Below are positions 10,572-21,760 of a stretch of 64,000 nt of DNA, piece after piece. This DNA is from Acorus gramineus (lineage: Eukaryota > Streptophyta > Magnoliopsida > Acorales > Acoraceae). The position numbers were made by a program, and so were the translations under genes. The notes beneath the pieces were generated by a model. The model was not told the origin of the DNA, did not search any database, and worked only from the letters and a program-made list of their open reading frames with translations. The stretch's first letter is position 1. Each line of letters begins with the position of its first letter. The stretch is from positions 2,155,032 through 2,219,031 of the forward strand of contig CM060855.1 in NCBI GenBank assembly GCA_030737835.1, in the 5' to 3' direction.

Positions 10572-11068
10572 GGCCTAGTTTGGTAAAGGGATAAATTTTT
10601 AGGATAAGTTAGCTTAATTTATGGAGATAAAAAAATCACTATTTTTCCCCAGATTTGCATTTGATAATGCTTTTTATTATCCTCATTTTTTATTTTTTTA
10701 TTTTTCAATCTTGCATTTGGATTAAATATGGAATAACTTTAATTTTTTAAAAAAATATCAAATCTACTCTTCCTATTAATGGGGTATTAATATTGTTTAG
10801 TGGAACACATTCTTTTCTTTTTTTTTATTTATTTTCTTGAAAATGGTAGTAATAAATGTTATCCCAATTTTATAAAAATGTGATAAAAAATTGGGACAAA
10901 GTCTGTTCCACCTTTTACCCAGAACAAACTATCCTCATTTTTTATCTCAAAATGTGGACAATTGCCCATACTTTATCCCCATTTTTTTTATGCCATATGA
11001 AATAAAAAGTGATTTAACCTAATTTTTTTTCCTTATCCTAACTCCTTGTCCCCATGCTAAACTAGGCC
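10572..11068. mobile_element. Tourist-like (PIF/Harbinger) MITE, TAA target duplication
   Basis: The termini GGCCTAGTTTGGTAAAGGG and (inverted) GCTAAACTAGGCC are flanked by TAA on both sides (10,569-10,571 and 11,069-11,071). About 500 bp, AT-rich, non-coding. A 3-bp TAA/TTA duplication with a G-rich, TTTGG-containing terminus is typical of PIF/Harbinger MITEs. Confidence 0.8.
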
Positions 11069-11852
11069 TAAGTGTGGGTGTGTTTGTGCATAGGATTTTT
11101 CAAAAATGTGAGTAAAACTTTTCTTCAGTCACTAACCATGTTGTTTATGTCAAACAATGGAGCAAATTAATTAAAATAAAATTCTCTTTTTTATTTGCCT
11201 CCTAATAAAATATGGAAAATTTTTGCAATTATTCTTAACTTAATAATTATTTTTAAAAATGGTCATGTCTCAAAATTATTTACAAAATTGACCTTGAATC
11301 TTATTTTGACTGGTTTGATAATGTCAGCTCGGCATACCATTTAAAGCGTCATTCATTTGTGCACCTCAAATGGCATACGCAGACATTGTTCCCACCCTAT
11401 TAAGACGTGTTTATTTTTTATTTTTTTATATATCTTTAAACAATTTAGCTTTTATTACATAAATTATTTGTTACAAAATTAGTAGGCAATTAAAAATATA
11501 TCATTGGGACATTTAAAATGACACAAATATTGAATATATTTAGTTTACATTTAAATTATAGTTTTAAGAAAATTTATTAACATTTATACATTTTTGGTTA
11601 ATATTAAAATTTAATTACATTTATTTAGGGAATGTTCTTCATGATGTATATCCACCTAATCAAATATGATGTTTTTGATGTAAATATTAGTAAAAATATA
11701 TAAATGTTAATTAATTACCTTAAATTTATGATTTTTAAATATATATTAAATATATACAATATTGATCTCGTTTTAAACGTTGCGATGATATCCCAAACAA
11801 TATTACTTTTGTAAAAAAATGATTTATGTAATAAAAGTTACATTGTATATTA

Positions 11853-12190
11853 TTTGTCTTTATGATTATTTATAAGGACTGCAATATCTGCACAATTAAA
11901 TGTAAAAATCCTTCAAGGGTATTTTTGTCTTTTAGAGGGACCAATTTGTCTTTATGTTTGTTTATAAGGACTGTAATGTCTATCCAATTAAATGTAAAAA
12001 TCTTTTCAGGGGCAATTTTATCTTTTACAGGGATTAATTTGTCTTTATGATTGTTTATAGGGACTACAATGTGTACACAATTTAATGTAAAAGTCTTTGA
12101 GGGGCAATTTTATCTTTTGCAGAGACTAATTTATCTTTATGACTGTTTATAAGGACTTCAATGTCTACACAATTATATGTGATAGAATAT
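11853..12190. repeat. Tandem repeat, unit about 92 bp, 3.7 copies
   Basis: Each unit begins ATTTGTCTTTATGATTGTTTATA, then AGGACT.CAATGTCTACACAAT, then a GGGGCAATTTTATCTTTT block. The last unit is partial. A single unit is present inverted in the 36.5-kb relative (36,675-36,745), so this copy has expanded it. Confidence 0.9.
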
Positions 12191-12344
12191 TCTGGGAATA
12201 TTCTGTTAAGTTTGGATGAAAATTTAACTCAGGGATGATAATTGGATTTTTTTGAGTTTTCAGGGACTCGTACGTCTGTCCCAATTTTAGTAGGGACTTA
12301 TATGAATTTTTTCATGTTTGTAGGGACTTAGATGTCTTTAACCC
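11853..12344. mobile_element. MULE-type MITE related to 36517-37004, left end missing
   Basis: The right half (CAGGGACTCGTACGTCTGTCCCAA ... TTTAACCC) matches the termini of the intact element at 36517-37004. The left half is replaced by a tandem array of an internal segment. Confidence 0.65.
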
Positions 12345-12719
12345 TTAAAGATATAGAAAAAGTAAGAAAATATTAAAAAGATATAAAAAAACACACCATA
12401 ATGGCGTGTAAACAACTTGCCTTTTATGGTGCCAGGCGGTGATGCTGATGTGTCATTGTCAAACTACTCAAAACAATGTTGAGAGTTTTTTTTGTAAATA
12501 ATTATTGGAGAGGGTGATTTTTAAAAATAATTATTAAATTAAAGTTATTTAAAAAAATTTCCGATGAAAGATGGTATATATAATTTCTTTTCCTCCTAAG
12601 AGGATTGAGAGCCTTTTCTTTTTTAATCTTAATATAAACAATTAAAAAACTAATCAAAAGAATAATGGTTGCTTTATCAATTTTTATTTGATCTGGTCAT
12701 TTTTTTCATTTTCATGCAA

Positions 12720-13560
12720 GATAGATACGGCTATGTTATGCATGCATAATTTGTTTGTAAATATAAAATAAAATAGGTATTTTTTATAGGGTGATTTTTT
12801 TTTCACTTATGATTTTTTCATTGGGTCATTGGGTGCCACAGGAACTCTACGTAGGTTCACGTGGAGGATCCAAACATAATTCTATGTAGGGAAAAATCCA
12901 TATAACCCCCTATAAACTAACTGAAATTCATAAAACCCCCTAATTTTTCATAAAATCCATATAACCCCCTGAAAACAACTAGTAAATCCAAATAACCTTC
13001 CGAAAAAAATTTACGTTTACAGATAATGAATATTTTGTGAATATTATGTTTGATTAACCCTAGTAAAAAACACAGTATACAAAAAAAACCCACAATATGT
13101 TAAAATGTGAAAAATCTTCTATAAATAATAATTTTACCCTTCCGGATAGAGTTTTATAATATATTCAGAGAATGTAAAATCATCATTTTCATATGATTTT
13201 TTACATTTGATACATTATAGTAGTTTTTTAGCATATCGTGTTTTCAATTAGGGTTAACGAAACAAAATATGTGCAAAACATTCATCATCTATTAACAAAA
13301 TTTTTATTCAGGAAATTATTTGGATTTATTATGTGTTTTCAGGGGATTATATGAATTTTAAGAAAAATCAAGAGGCTATGGATTCCAATCAAATTTCAAG
13401 GGGTTGGATGGATATTCCCCTTCCATCTATCCAGGATTTGATCCTCCAAAGTTTTTATTAAAAGAAAGATAACCCACATATATAAACCACCAACTCACAT
13501 AACATGGCCCTCCATTATATAAACAGAGATATCATCAGAACACCAAACATAGACAACCAG
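12720..13560. repeat. EC1 3'-flank repeat, copy 4, split by a MITE
   Basis: Blocks at 12,720-12,888 and 13,421-13,560 together match the 3'-flank series at 7,640-7,930. The interrupting element is 12889-13420. Confidence 0.75.
12889..13420. mobile_element. Fold-back MULE-type MITE, copy 2
   Basis: A nearly perfect palindrome of about 530 bp. The left arm starts GGGAAAAATCCATATAACCC and the right arm ends GGATGGATATTCCCC. The flanks TTCTATGTA (12,880-12,888) and TTCCATCTA (13,421-13,429) agree at 7 of 9 bases, a MULE-sized target duplication. The site is otherwise continuous in the other EC1 3' flanks. Confidence 0.85.
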
Positions 13561-13751
13561 AGACTCTCACCAATTCGACACCACAGACTAGAAAACAAAA
13601 ACAAAAAAAAAACAAAAAACAAACACAGACATGACTCCATTTTTGAGTTAAACAAACATGAGACTCTTGACACACCAAATGTAAGAAAACCTAAAACCAT
13701 GCAGACCCAAACACAAGATCATCCCAAAACTCAACCCAACAACCCCTCCTC

Positions 13752-14219
13752 CTACACCACCACCACCTCCGCCGCAGCTGGACCCAACCCACCACCAGGC
13801 CCCGGAGCTGAAGCCGGTCCACCACCCCCGATCGTCGTCTTAGGCGGAGGCGGAGCAGAAGTGGTGGCGTCGCAGTAACCCCTGAGTATGTCTCCCTCCT
13901 CGGCCGTGAATCCAATGGAGACGAGCATCGACGGCCAGCACTGGCGGGTGATGACCCGTATCGCCCGACAGCACCCGAGGCCGAGGTACATCTCCCCGTT
14001 CAAGAAGAACAGTATGATCTCGTTTGTGCACGACTTTATCTCCACCAACGCATTGAAACAGTCAATGAAGCTTCCTCCGCCCCCGCCCGGGGCCGTTACG
14101 AGGAGGCGCATCGGGAGGTCTTCGTGTGGGTTGGCGGCGGCAGCGGTGGTGGTACTAGCCATTGTTATGAGGAGGAGAAATGCGAGGGGGGCGGTGAGAG
14201 CAGAAAGTGAAGAAGCCAT
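13752..14219 (-). CDS. EC1: EC1-like egg-cell-secreted protein (ECA1 family), copy B
   Basis: Single-exon gene, 155 aa. A signal peptide at 1-29 is followed by the prolamin-like six-cysteine domain (C54, C64, C83, C84, C94, C116) and a low-complexity Pro/Gly/Ala/Val tail. From DCFNALVEIK to CDATTSAPP the protein equals copy A exactly, while the signal peptide, the linker after it and the tail differ, including an insertion of Gly residues. A TATA box lies about 50 bp upstream. The expected role is secretion from the egg cell to activate sperm at gamete fusion (known for Arabidopsis EC1). Both copies point the same way, about 5.8 kb apart. A plus-strand ORF across this gene is its antisense shadow. 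Confidence 0.95.
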   Translation of the reverse strand: MASSLSALTAPLAFLLLITMASTTTAAAANPHEDLPMRLLVTAPGGGGGSFIDCFNALVEIKSCTNEIILFFLNGEMYLGLGCCRAIRVITRQCWPSMLVSIGFTAEEGDILRGYCDATTSAPPPPKTTIGGGGPASAPGPGGGLGPAAAEVVVV

Positions 14220-14270
14220 TGTTTTTGGAGGTTTGATTTGAAGGTTGATTTGGTTTGGGCCTTTGGGGGG

Positions 14271-14280
14271 ATTTATATAG
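14271..14280 (-). promoter_or_regulatory. TATA box of EC1 copy B
   Basis: The minus strand reads CTATATAAAT, 52-61 bp upstream of the ATG. Copy A has CCCATAAAAA at the matching place. Confidence 0.7.
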
Positions 14281-14290
14281 GTGTGGAGGT

Positions 14291-14422
14291 TTGGAGGACT
14301 TGGATGTAGTTATGGGTTTTTTTGGAGGAGTGATTGGTGAGTAACGGATGGTACTTTTTTTATTTGGAGGACTTGGATGTAAATATAATTGTTTTGGAGG
14401 GGTGATCGTTGAGTAACGCATG
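14291..14422. promoter_or_regulatory. Two-copy promoter repeat upstream of EC1 copy B
   Basis: TTGGAGGACTTGGATGT ... GGAG(G/T)(A/G)GTGAT(T/C)G(G/T)TGAGTAACG occurs at 14,291-14,352 and 14,363-14,422. The same unit is doubled upstream of copy A, with a different spacing. Confidence 0.6.
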
Positions 14423-14591
14423 GTGTGTTTCTTAAAGAGGGGTAGGCGGGACGTCGCGTCTGAATTGACGAAATTGCCCTTATACATTGAGACGCGGACG
14501 GTAACGACGGTTACGGAACTCCAATCATCTTTGTATAACGTTATGCTTGTTGGTTTTATCCTTGAATCCAAACAGGATCCACGTTGATTTA

Positions 14592-14819
14592 TGGTGCGTT
14601 TGGATGTGAGATTGAAATTATAATATTTTTTAAATCTTATGTTTCAAACTCAATTGAAAAGCTATGTTTTATTAAATTTTCAACGATAAGATTTTTTAGT
14701 TTAAAAAAGAAAGATTGTGATTTGAAAAATTAAACGTTGAAAATGTGTTTAGATCTGAGTTTTAAAATTTTTAACTTTTCAAACATAGAATCTACCTAAA
14801 CTCATATCGAAACGGACCC
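14592..14819. mobile_element. Tourist-like MITE, TTA target duplication
   Basis: The termini TGGTGCGTTTGGATGTGAG and (inverted) GGGTCCGTTTCGATATGAG lie between TTA direct repeats (14,589-14,591 and 14,820-14,822). 228 bp, AT-rich, non-coding. Confidence 0.75.
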
Positions 14820-15059
14820 TTAGCACCACTCTTCGTAACCATACGATCGATAGACTCCTTGTGCTCTACGGTTCAATCAAACGGACTCAGTTCCTTGAAA
14901 GGTAATCGGACGGTTACGGAACTCTGATCGTCTTTGTATAACGTTGTCCATGTTAGCTCTATCCTTGCATCCAAACAGAGCCTACGTTGATATTGCCATC
15001 ACCATTCAGAACCATCCGATCGATAGAACCTGATTCGTAATCAAATGGACGGTTGAGAT

Positions 15060-15155
15060 TCATTTTAGAACGGTCTAGGGTTTTGTCACTCGCTCGCTCG
15101 GTTCTTCGCAGAGGGGGAAAATCGATCAATCGATCAGAGAGAGAGAGAGATTTTA
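15060..15155 (+). promoter_or_regulatory. CSN8 5' leader region
   Basis: Directly upstream of the CSN8 ATG are a telo-box-like TCTAGGGTTTTG (about 15,073), GCTCGCTCGG repeats, two ATCGATCAATCGATC motifs and a GA tract (15,137-15,150). Such telo-box and GA/CT elements are common in leaders of broadly expressed plant genes. The transcription start is not defined. Confidence 0.5.
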
Positions 15156-18100
15156 ATGGATTTCACACTTTTGAAGGAGGTTCTGGCCTCGGAATCGTAC
15201 GGAAAAGTCGCGGACGTCTGCGATGAGCTCATGCTCAAGGTGAAACCCTAGATCCCTCTCAAATTTTTGTTGTTTAAGGTCGTTTTGGGTTTTTTTTTTT
15301 TTTTTGCGTTGACGGTCCCGATCGATCGATGAACTCGATCAGGTGGCGGCGAAGGGGGTCTCGTTCGAGGAGGAGTGGCCGTACGCGATCCACCTGTTGG
15401 GGCACATCTACGTCAACGATTTGTGAGTCCGATTTAGGGTTTTGTTTGTGAATTTTAGTCGGTTAGGGTTTTTGTTTCTTGATTTTTGTTGTTTTTTGTG
15501 GTTTTTTTTTTTTTTTTTATAGGAATAGTGCGAGGTTTCTGTGGAAATCGGTGCCGGCTTCAGTGAAAGATGGACGGCCGGAGATCGCGGCGGTGTGGAG
15601 GATCGGGCAGTGCCTGTGGACGAGGGACTACGCCGGAGTTTACGAGGCAGTGCGCATGTTTGACTGGAGTGGCGACGTCTCCAGCCTTGTCAAGGCATTC
15701 TCTGGTGAATAGTCTGTCTCATAATTTTGTGATTTTTCGGTTAGTTTCAGTGGACGTTGTTCGTTTGATTTTGACTTGTGAGGTTTAGAATTGCTTCTTA
15801 TGTCGTTGGATGATGTATTGAATTTACTTTCTTGATGCATGACTTTCTCTTAAGTGACAGCTTCTGTGCTTTGGATCTTTGGTATTGTTTTTTTTACAAT
15901 GCTGATTGATAGTGATGAGAATGCTTTATGATGCGTGGGTGTAATGATATAAATTGCTAATATGCATTATAAGTAGTAAACTTTTGAAGTTTGTGTGAGT
16001 TCTGAAGAGATGTATTTGGATAAAGGGGTGTGTTGTATGTTGGTTCTATGTTTTTTTTTTTTAAAAAAAAAAAACTCAAGGAACCTTAATGAATATTTTC
16101 TTTGGTTTGTTTTTTTGTCAGTGGTATTTCTCCTTGGAGTATTATAGATGCGTAATATGGATATGGAAAGATGACACTAGGGGTCCAGAGCATGAGTTTA
16201 CATGCAGAATATTACATTGCATATATATATATATATAATATAAAATATGAATTTTATTTCGTTTATCATTAGTTGGAATGCGAAGAAATTGTTTTTTGTG
16301 TAATATGTGTTAACATTTTACATTTAGATCAACATAATTGTGGACAGATGTAATTTGAGCATTAGTCTGAATGAAGAAGTTAGTTATTTGGGCTAATAAT
16401 GACATTGTGGACCTCTGCTATAAACCACGTCTCAATTCTGTTTAATATATCTCCTTAAGGGGAGTAATTACTTGTGTACAGTGTAATGGAATTAAAGTTA
16501 CTGGCCTAGTGAAATAATAAGCTGGGATAAGCATGGGTGGTTTCAGTTACTTGTGAATCATGACGTTTTGGATTCTTGGACTGTAGTATAATCTCTGTAT
16601 AGTAATATTTGTGCATTTTATGTGGAAAAACTGTGTTTTATACTTTTATATCCTGTTTGGGATAACTATTTCAGCGCAATTGTTTGCAATATAACTCAAA
16701 AAAGACAGCAAATTTAATCATTCAAAAATTTGTTTCTCCCTCAGTCATAAAGGATTAAAAAAGAAGCTTTATTAAGACCTTTTTATAAGTTAAATATAAA
16801 GATAAAACCAATTTTTCAAATGTCTCTTGTTCGATGGAGATTAGTAAAAATTAATATATTATGAGATATGATTATATGTAAAATCTAGGTGTTGATTTTG
16901 AGATTTGCTGTCATTACTGAGAGGTGGGAACTTCGATTAGGATACATCTCTACATCTCTTTTGTCTTTTTTAGTTTCTTCAGAATTATTTATATGGAGGA
17001 GTTAAAAATTATTGTTCTAAAGTGGATAGAAGTGGAATATTATATTGAATCAATTTAGATTTGCTGGATATCTAGATTTAAGAGGTTAAACATTATGGTT
17101 GCTTGATAAGGTTTGTGCTAGTTCTGTTATCTTACACTGCTGGGTAAGATTACAAATTGATACAATGAGGAAACTATGCATCAAGCAATATAAGTTTACC
17201 AGGTCTTTCTAGCTGGGTGTCCCACTTTTTCATGCTATTCTAATACGTAATTTCACATACTATTCGGAACTTGGTCTATTAGTCATAGAAGGGTTTTTTT
17301 TCTTCTTCTTCCATTTGCTCAATTGCAAAGCACTGAGAAGCCTTTTGTTTTCACCACTGGACTCCACATCTTTGTGAAGTGGCTTTTTTTTAATAAGAGA
17401 TAGGAGCTTCTTATTTATAAAGCTGTCTGGAATAGAAAATGACACCAGGATCATAGATTGTGGCAATGTTTTGCGGACACTCAAACCACATCCAACATGC
17501 GTGTTCCTCATAGTGGGGGGCCTTTTAATCCATAATGTGAGACTGAAAGGTTCCATACATGGTGTATTGTTTGTCTAAAAGCCATGTGTTAATGTTTACT
17601 GATCACTTGGGCATATGGGTCTTTGATTTTTTGAGCCTAATTTACCGGTCATTATGTTGGGATGCGCAGTTTCACTTTTTTGCTGAATATCTGGTTTTGT
17701 CCCATCAGTGTGCTAATAAGTTTTGGGTATTTTTGCAGAGAGCTATACAAAGGAGATGTTCCATCTGTTGGAGTCTGCATATGCAACAATAAGAGTAGCT
17801 GATACTGCCAACTTTCTGGGAATGAGTGAAGAAGATGCCACCACTTGTAAGCCTCTATCCCCCATACAATTTAAATTTCACATTGTAAGGTAGAAGTTTT
17901 GGTAGGTCAATCATTAAAATCTTGGAATGTATAATGAATTCATGATAAGCTATATAACATTCCTTCATCATTGATTAATTATAAAAGGGGGTGGTTCATA
18001 AATCCAACCATGTACTTTTTTATGCAATTATGCCAGTTTGTGGTTCTTAATGTCTTTGATCTGCCAAAAGATCAACTGTTTGACCATCATGATGTTTGAC

Positions 18101-18690
18101 CATCATGACTAGATATGGATGTTTACTGCTCATAACATTTTTTTTTTAAAACTTCAACAAGAAAGGCAATGCCCAGAGCATACAGAAGTTAAAGCAAAGG
18201 AAATGAAATGAGGCCCAAACATAAGGGGGTGGCTAGGTAGAAGAGCATGATGGGATCCTCTGGTATGGACACAGAGAATCCCGTGAGATCCAATTAAATG
18301 ATGCCAGGCAGTCCAAAATGAGTTTGGTTGTGCATGGATGGTTTTTTTTACTTAAAATGTCATATAAGGTGGGGACAGCTTCATAAAGCGTGTTTCGGCC
18401 ACTTAGGTGGCATGCTGTGAATGAATCCCACATGGGATGGATACTTTGTATTTTTCTATACTGCAATAATTCAATAAGTAGTTTGTGTCTCGAATTTGAC
18501 GTGTGCAAGCCTGCCTGGACTGAGTGTTGTCATAATGGTTGCCTATGCAGATGCGCTTCAACAGGGATGGAGTATCGACCCAACCTCTGAAATGTTGACG
18601 GTGAAGAAGAAGCGAGTCATCACGGAGCAGAAATTAGATCCAAGTAAATTGCAGCGCTTAACTGAGTATGTCTTCCACCTTGAGCATTGA
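15156..18690 (+). CDS. CSN8: COP9 signalosome complex subunit 8
   Basis: Five exons: 15156-15239, 15343-15422, 15523-15704, 17739-17846 and 18551-18690. Together they make 594 nt, 197 aa plus stop, with GT...AG introns and codons preserved at every junction. The protein begins MDFTLLKEVLASESYGKVAD and ends KLQRLTEYVFHLEH, closely following Arabidopsis CSN8 (197 aa). The PCI-like middle shows EEWPYAIHLLGHIYVNDL, SARFLWKSVP, LWTRDYAGVYEAVR and NFLGMSEEDATTYALQQGW. CSN8 is one of eight subunits of the nuclear COP9 signalosome, which removes NEDD8 from cullin-RING ubiquitin ligases and represses photomorphogenesis in the dark. Intron 3 is about 2.0 kb and intron 4 about 0.7 kb; both are AT-rich and I see no other gene in them. 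Nothing is missing, so the gene looks functional. Confidence 0.97.
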
Positions 18691-20409
18691 TGTCAACTCA
18701 TTCCCCCATTTGAAATCCCAATTTTTTTATGCCTACGCTATGAAAGGGTCTTTAAGTTCAAGAACAGCTACTTGGTGAGGGTTAGTTTTGTGGGTTTCTC
18801 ATCTTGCGAGTAATCAAAATATGTAGCTCTGGCATTCATCGAAGGGGGATTTGTTATTCAACAAATGTTAGTATCATTGTTTGCTGTTAATGTCAATTTA
18901 GTTTTTTTTTTTTTTTAGCCCTGTTTAGTTTCTGATGAATTGCTGAACTATTACTATCATGTGGAGGTAAGAAATTCAATCCTTTGTTACCCAGACTGTC
19001 ATGGTTATCAGTATTCTGCATTATGATTGGTGGGTAAAATGTGGAGGAGCTTTTGATACCAATTCAGCTGATTTAGATATTTGATAACTACCCATTTTTC
19101 TGGTCATCTTATTTTATCATAAGCATGATCAGGAATTTCATTAAACTTTCACAGATGGTTTGGTTATCTTTGATTCAAATTACCTAGTGATAATATTTAT
19201 TACAAATTATTTTTTATTCATAGACAATGATTTGACTATTTTTTCACTTGGATTTGAGTGGTTTCATTTACCAAAATGAATCAAACAAGAAATTACTATT
19301 TTAGCTACTTCCCAATCAAATCCAACCATTATTGAAGCAGGCTAATTAGATGTAACAGGTTGTAGTGTAATAATGGATTATGGTCAATTGTAATAAATAT
19401 TATCAGGGTGCTCAAAGCATGTTTTTAACTTTATGAGTAGTTACTTTGGGCTAAAGTGTAGAGTCACAGTAGGATTTAAATTGTATGAATTATCATTTTT
19501 TAATCCCGTTAATCATGTCACGTCACTATTGTAAGTATACGAAATCTCTCAACACAAAATGTATTTCACTATGTTAATATATATTTTATTACATAAAAAA
19601 ATATATTGAGTATGTACTTTAATTTTTATAAATAAAAGTTATATGGCAACACAAATGAGTTAAGGTGCGTTTGTTCTTCTAATTGATATTTACATAAAAA
19701 AAAGTTTTTAACATAACATATATAGGCTTCTGTTCCTGATTGGATTGTTTCTACACTTGACATAAATTAATTTCTAATAATAATTTTTTTTAGATAATTA
19801 AGAATAATCATTCAAACATTAAGTTTAAAACCAAGCCAAAAAAAAAAAATTAAAAGGTTCGGAACTAATTTTTCGAAACAGTTTTTTTTCAAAACAAACT
19901 ACTATCAACCAATTATTTTGAAAAAATGTTCACGATAATTTTTAACACGTAAAAAGCATAATCTAAAATCAAAATGAAAGTTTAAAATATCCATTTGATT
20001 TAAACACTATTATATATATATAAAAATGCAATCAATTTGATAAGTTTATTTAAAATGGACCTAAACAATTTTATAGAGGATTATATCCATTTCATGGATC
20101 ATTGTGAGCAAATCTGATAGGTTAAATCAATTTTCCCTTTATTTCAAATAGGTGGATGATACACTCAATTGTAGGTAAAAAAATATGTATGTAATTCATT
20201 GAATACAAGTAATTGACACCCCCCCCCCCCCTCCCTCAATCGAACTGCCCGCATTTTAAACACATTTTAGAAGATTTTTGATATACTATATTTTTAATCA
20301 GCGTTGTATATTCCTCAAAGTATAGTTCTGATTCTTTGAAGCAATCAAAGAACTTTTCTTCTAAAATAGGGACTTCAATTTTTGAGGAGCAGAAAAATAT
20401 TGAATGAGT
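18691..20409. other. Intergenic stretch after CSN8
   Basis: AT-rich DNA containing the CSN8 3' end, a possible MITE (19664-20061) and a C12 tract at 20,219-20,230. No gene was recognised. Confidence 0.5.
19664..20061. mobile_element. Possible Tourist-like MITE
   Basis: GGTGCGTTTG at the left and AAAATGGACC at the right are each flanked by TAA (19,661-19,663 and 20,062-20,064). The terminal repeat match is weak, so this may be chance. Confidence 0.3.
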
Positions 20410-21760
20410 GAGTTCCAAGTTGGGTCACACAGAGTTTTGCAGAAGATAGTGTGAAAAACATTGAGAAGAATGAATGGCTTGTTGGGACAAACAAAGAAGG
20501 TTTCTTTAGAAATACAAGCTCTGGTTGAGGAACCTTCGTGGAGAATGAGAATTCTTCACCTACAGCTCTGAAGGGGTGGTCAAAAAAGAAACAGAGGAAA
20601 GTTGCTATTTACTTCAGTTGTGATTCAGAAAGTGAATAAAAAGTTATCCCCATCTGAAAAGCTTGTGCAAGGCAAGAGTTCAGTACAGAAACAATCAAAT
20701 GAAGGAAGCATTGCAAAGACTGGGTCTTGAAAACGATCGAGGATCCTGGTCGATGCTCTACCTGTGGTTCAGAAAGAAAGTGATAGCTCTACTACATCTG
20801 GTTAATCTTCAATGGATGAGAAGTCCTCGCCAGTGTATCTGACAAAAGCGAGTGGTGGAATTACCGCAAAGACTGGGGTTCCAAGGGAATTAAGGAATCT
20901 TTGGTTTAGAAGAAGCTTCTCTTGCTTCTTCTATAGTTGAGAAGGAAAGTAAAAAGGCACTCCGACTAAAATATTTTGCGATGATCACGACAAAATGCTC
21001 CAAAGAATAATAGCTCATCTGGAAAAATCTGGTTCTCACAGGGAATCGAGGAATCGACGTGAAGTTGTTTCTGCTTCAGCTGTGATGCAAAATGAAAGTG
21101 TAACATCACCTTCAGTTGGAGAATCATTAAAGCGACCGAGGCAGAATTCACGGAAGAATGTGGTTCAGAACTTGGGTAGTGAAGGTGGTTTGATGAAGAT
21201 CACCGTTTCAGATGGAAATCTGGGTGCAAAAGCCATTGAGTGCAACCATGAAATGGCAAAGGGAGAGGTAGCACTCGGTAAAGCTGCTGAAACAGTGTTG
21301 GAGGATTCACTGATCTTAGAAGTGCATAGCAATCAAACCTGTGAAGCCAGTTCTAAATCAAATTCAGAGACCCAGATGCCAATGGGTACCTTGATTATGA
21401 TCATGAGGATGTGAGGCTTGGTACCTTTTCTATTGATCCCAATATGAATGATAGTGACACTATCTTTGCTGGCAGAATCCATTATAGTTGACACATTGTT
21501 GGAGGTAATTAATGATGGAGGGGAAGAAGAATTTTCAGAAGCTTTTCTGGATTGGTTCAACTCTGGGTGTTGTCAAGTGGGTGCTGTATCAGATGTAGTG
21601 GAAGAATCCTACCAAAAAGTGGAAAATTTTGAAGCACCAGATGTAGTGGTCCAGTGGAAGGGTTCTCCAAAGGGTATTGCAGGATGCCATGAGTTGTTCA
21701 GTTGATATTTTGGAAGAATATCTGTCTTCACACAATTCAATTGGAGAAGATAATTGTGCA
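20410..21760 (+). pseudogene. Decayed coding region of unrecognised protein
   Basis: A series of protein-like stretches on the plus strand is broken by stops and frame changes: VPSWVTQSFAEDSVKN...NEWLVGTNKEGFF near 20,420-20,530; ALKGWSKKKQRKVAIYFS near 20,565-20,620; KRSRILVDALPVVQKESDSS near 20,730-20,800; an open 139-codon run at 20,995-21,414; then DYDHEDVRLGTFSIDPNMND at about 21,385-21,445; and an open run at 21,448-21,705. Composition is Ser/Lys/Glu-rich with non-repetitive sequence, unlike the surrounding AT-rich DNA. I cannot name the family. It looks like an eroded host nuclear-type protein gene rather than a transposase. No matching copy was found in the second duplicated unit. Confidence 0.5.

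Larger units (their letters stand above)
11214..12562. mobile_element. Fold-back element with arms of about 150 bp and nested inserts
   Basis: The left arm (11,214-11,335; TTAATAATTATTTTTAAAAAT ... TTATTTACAAAA) is matched inverted by the right arm (12,435-12,562). Inside, a second inverted repeat pairs 11,440-11,545 with 11,755-11,850 (ATTTATGTAATAAAAG). A separate element with a tandem array follows at 11,853-12,344. A clear target duplication was not found. Confidence 0.65.
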
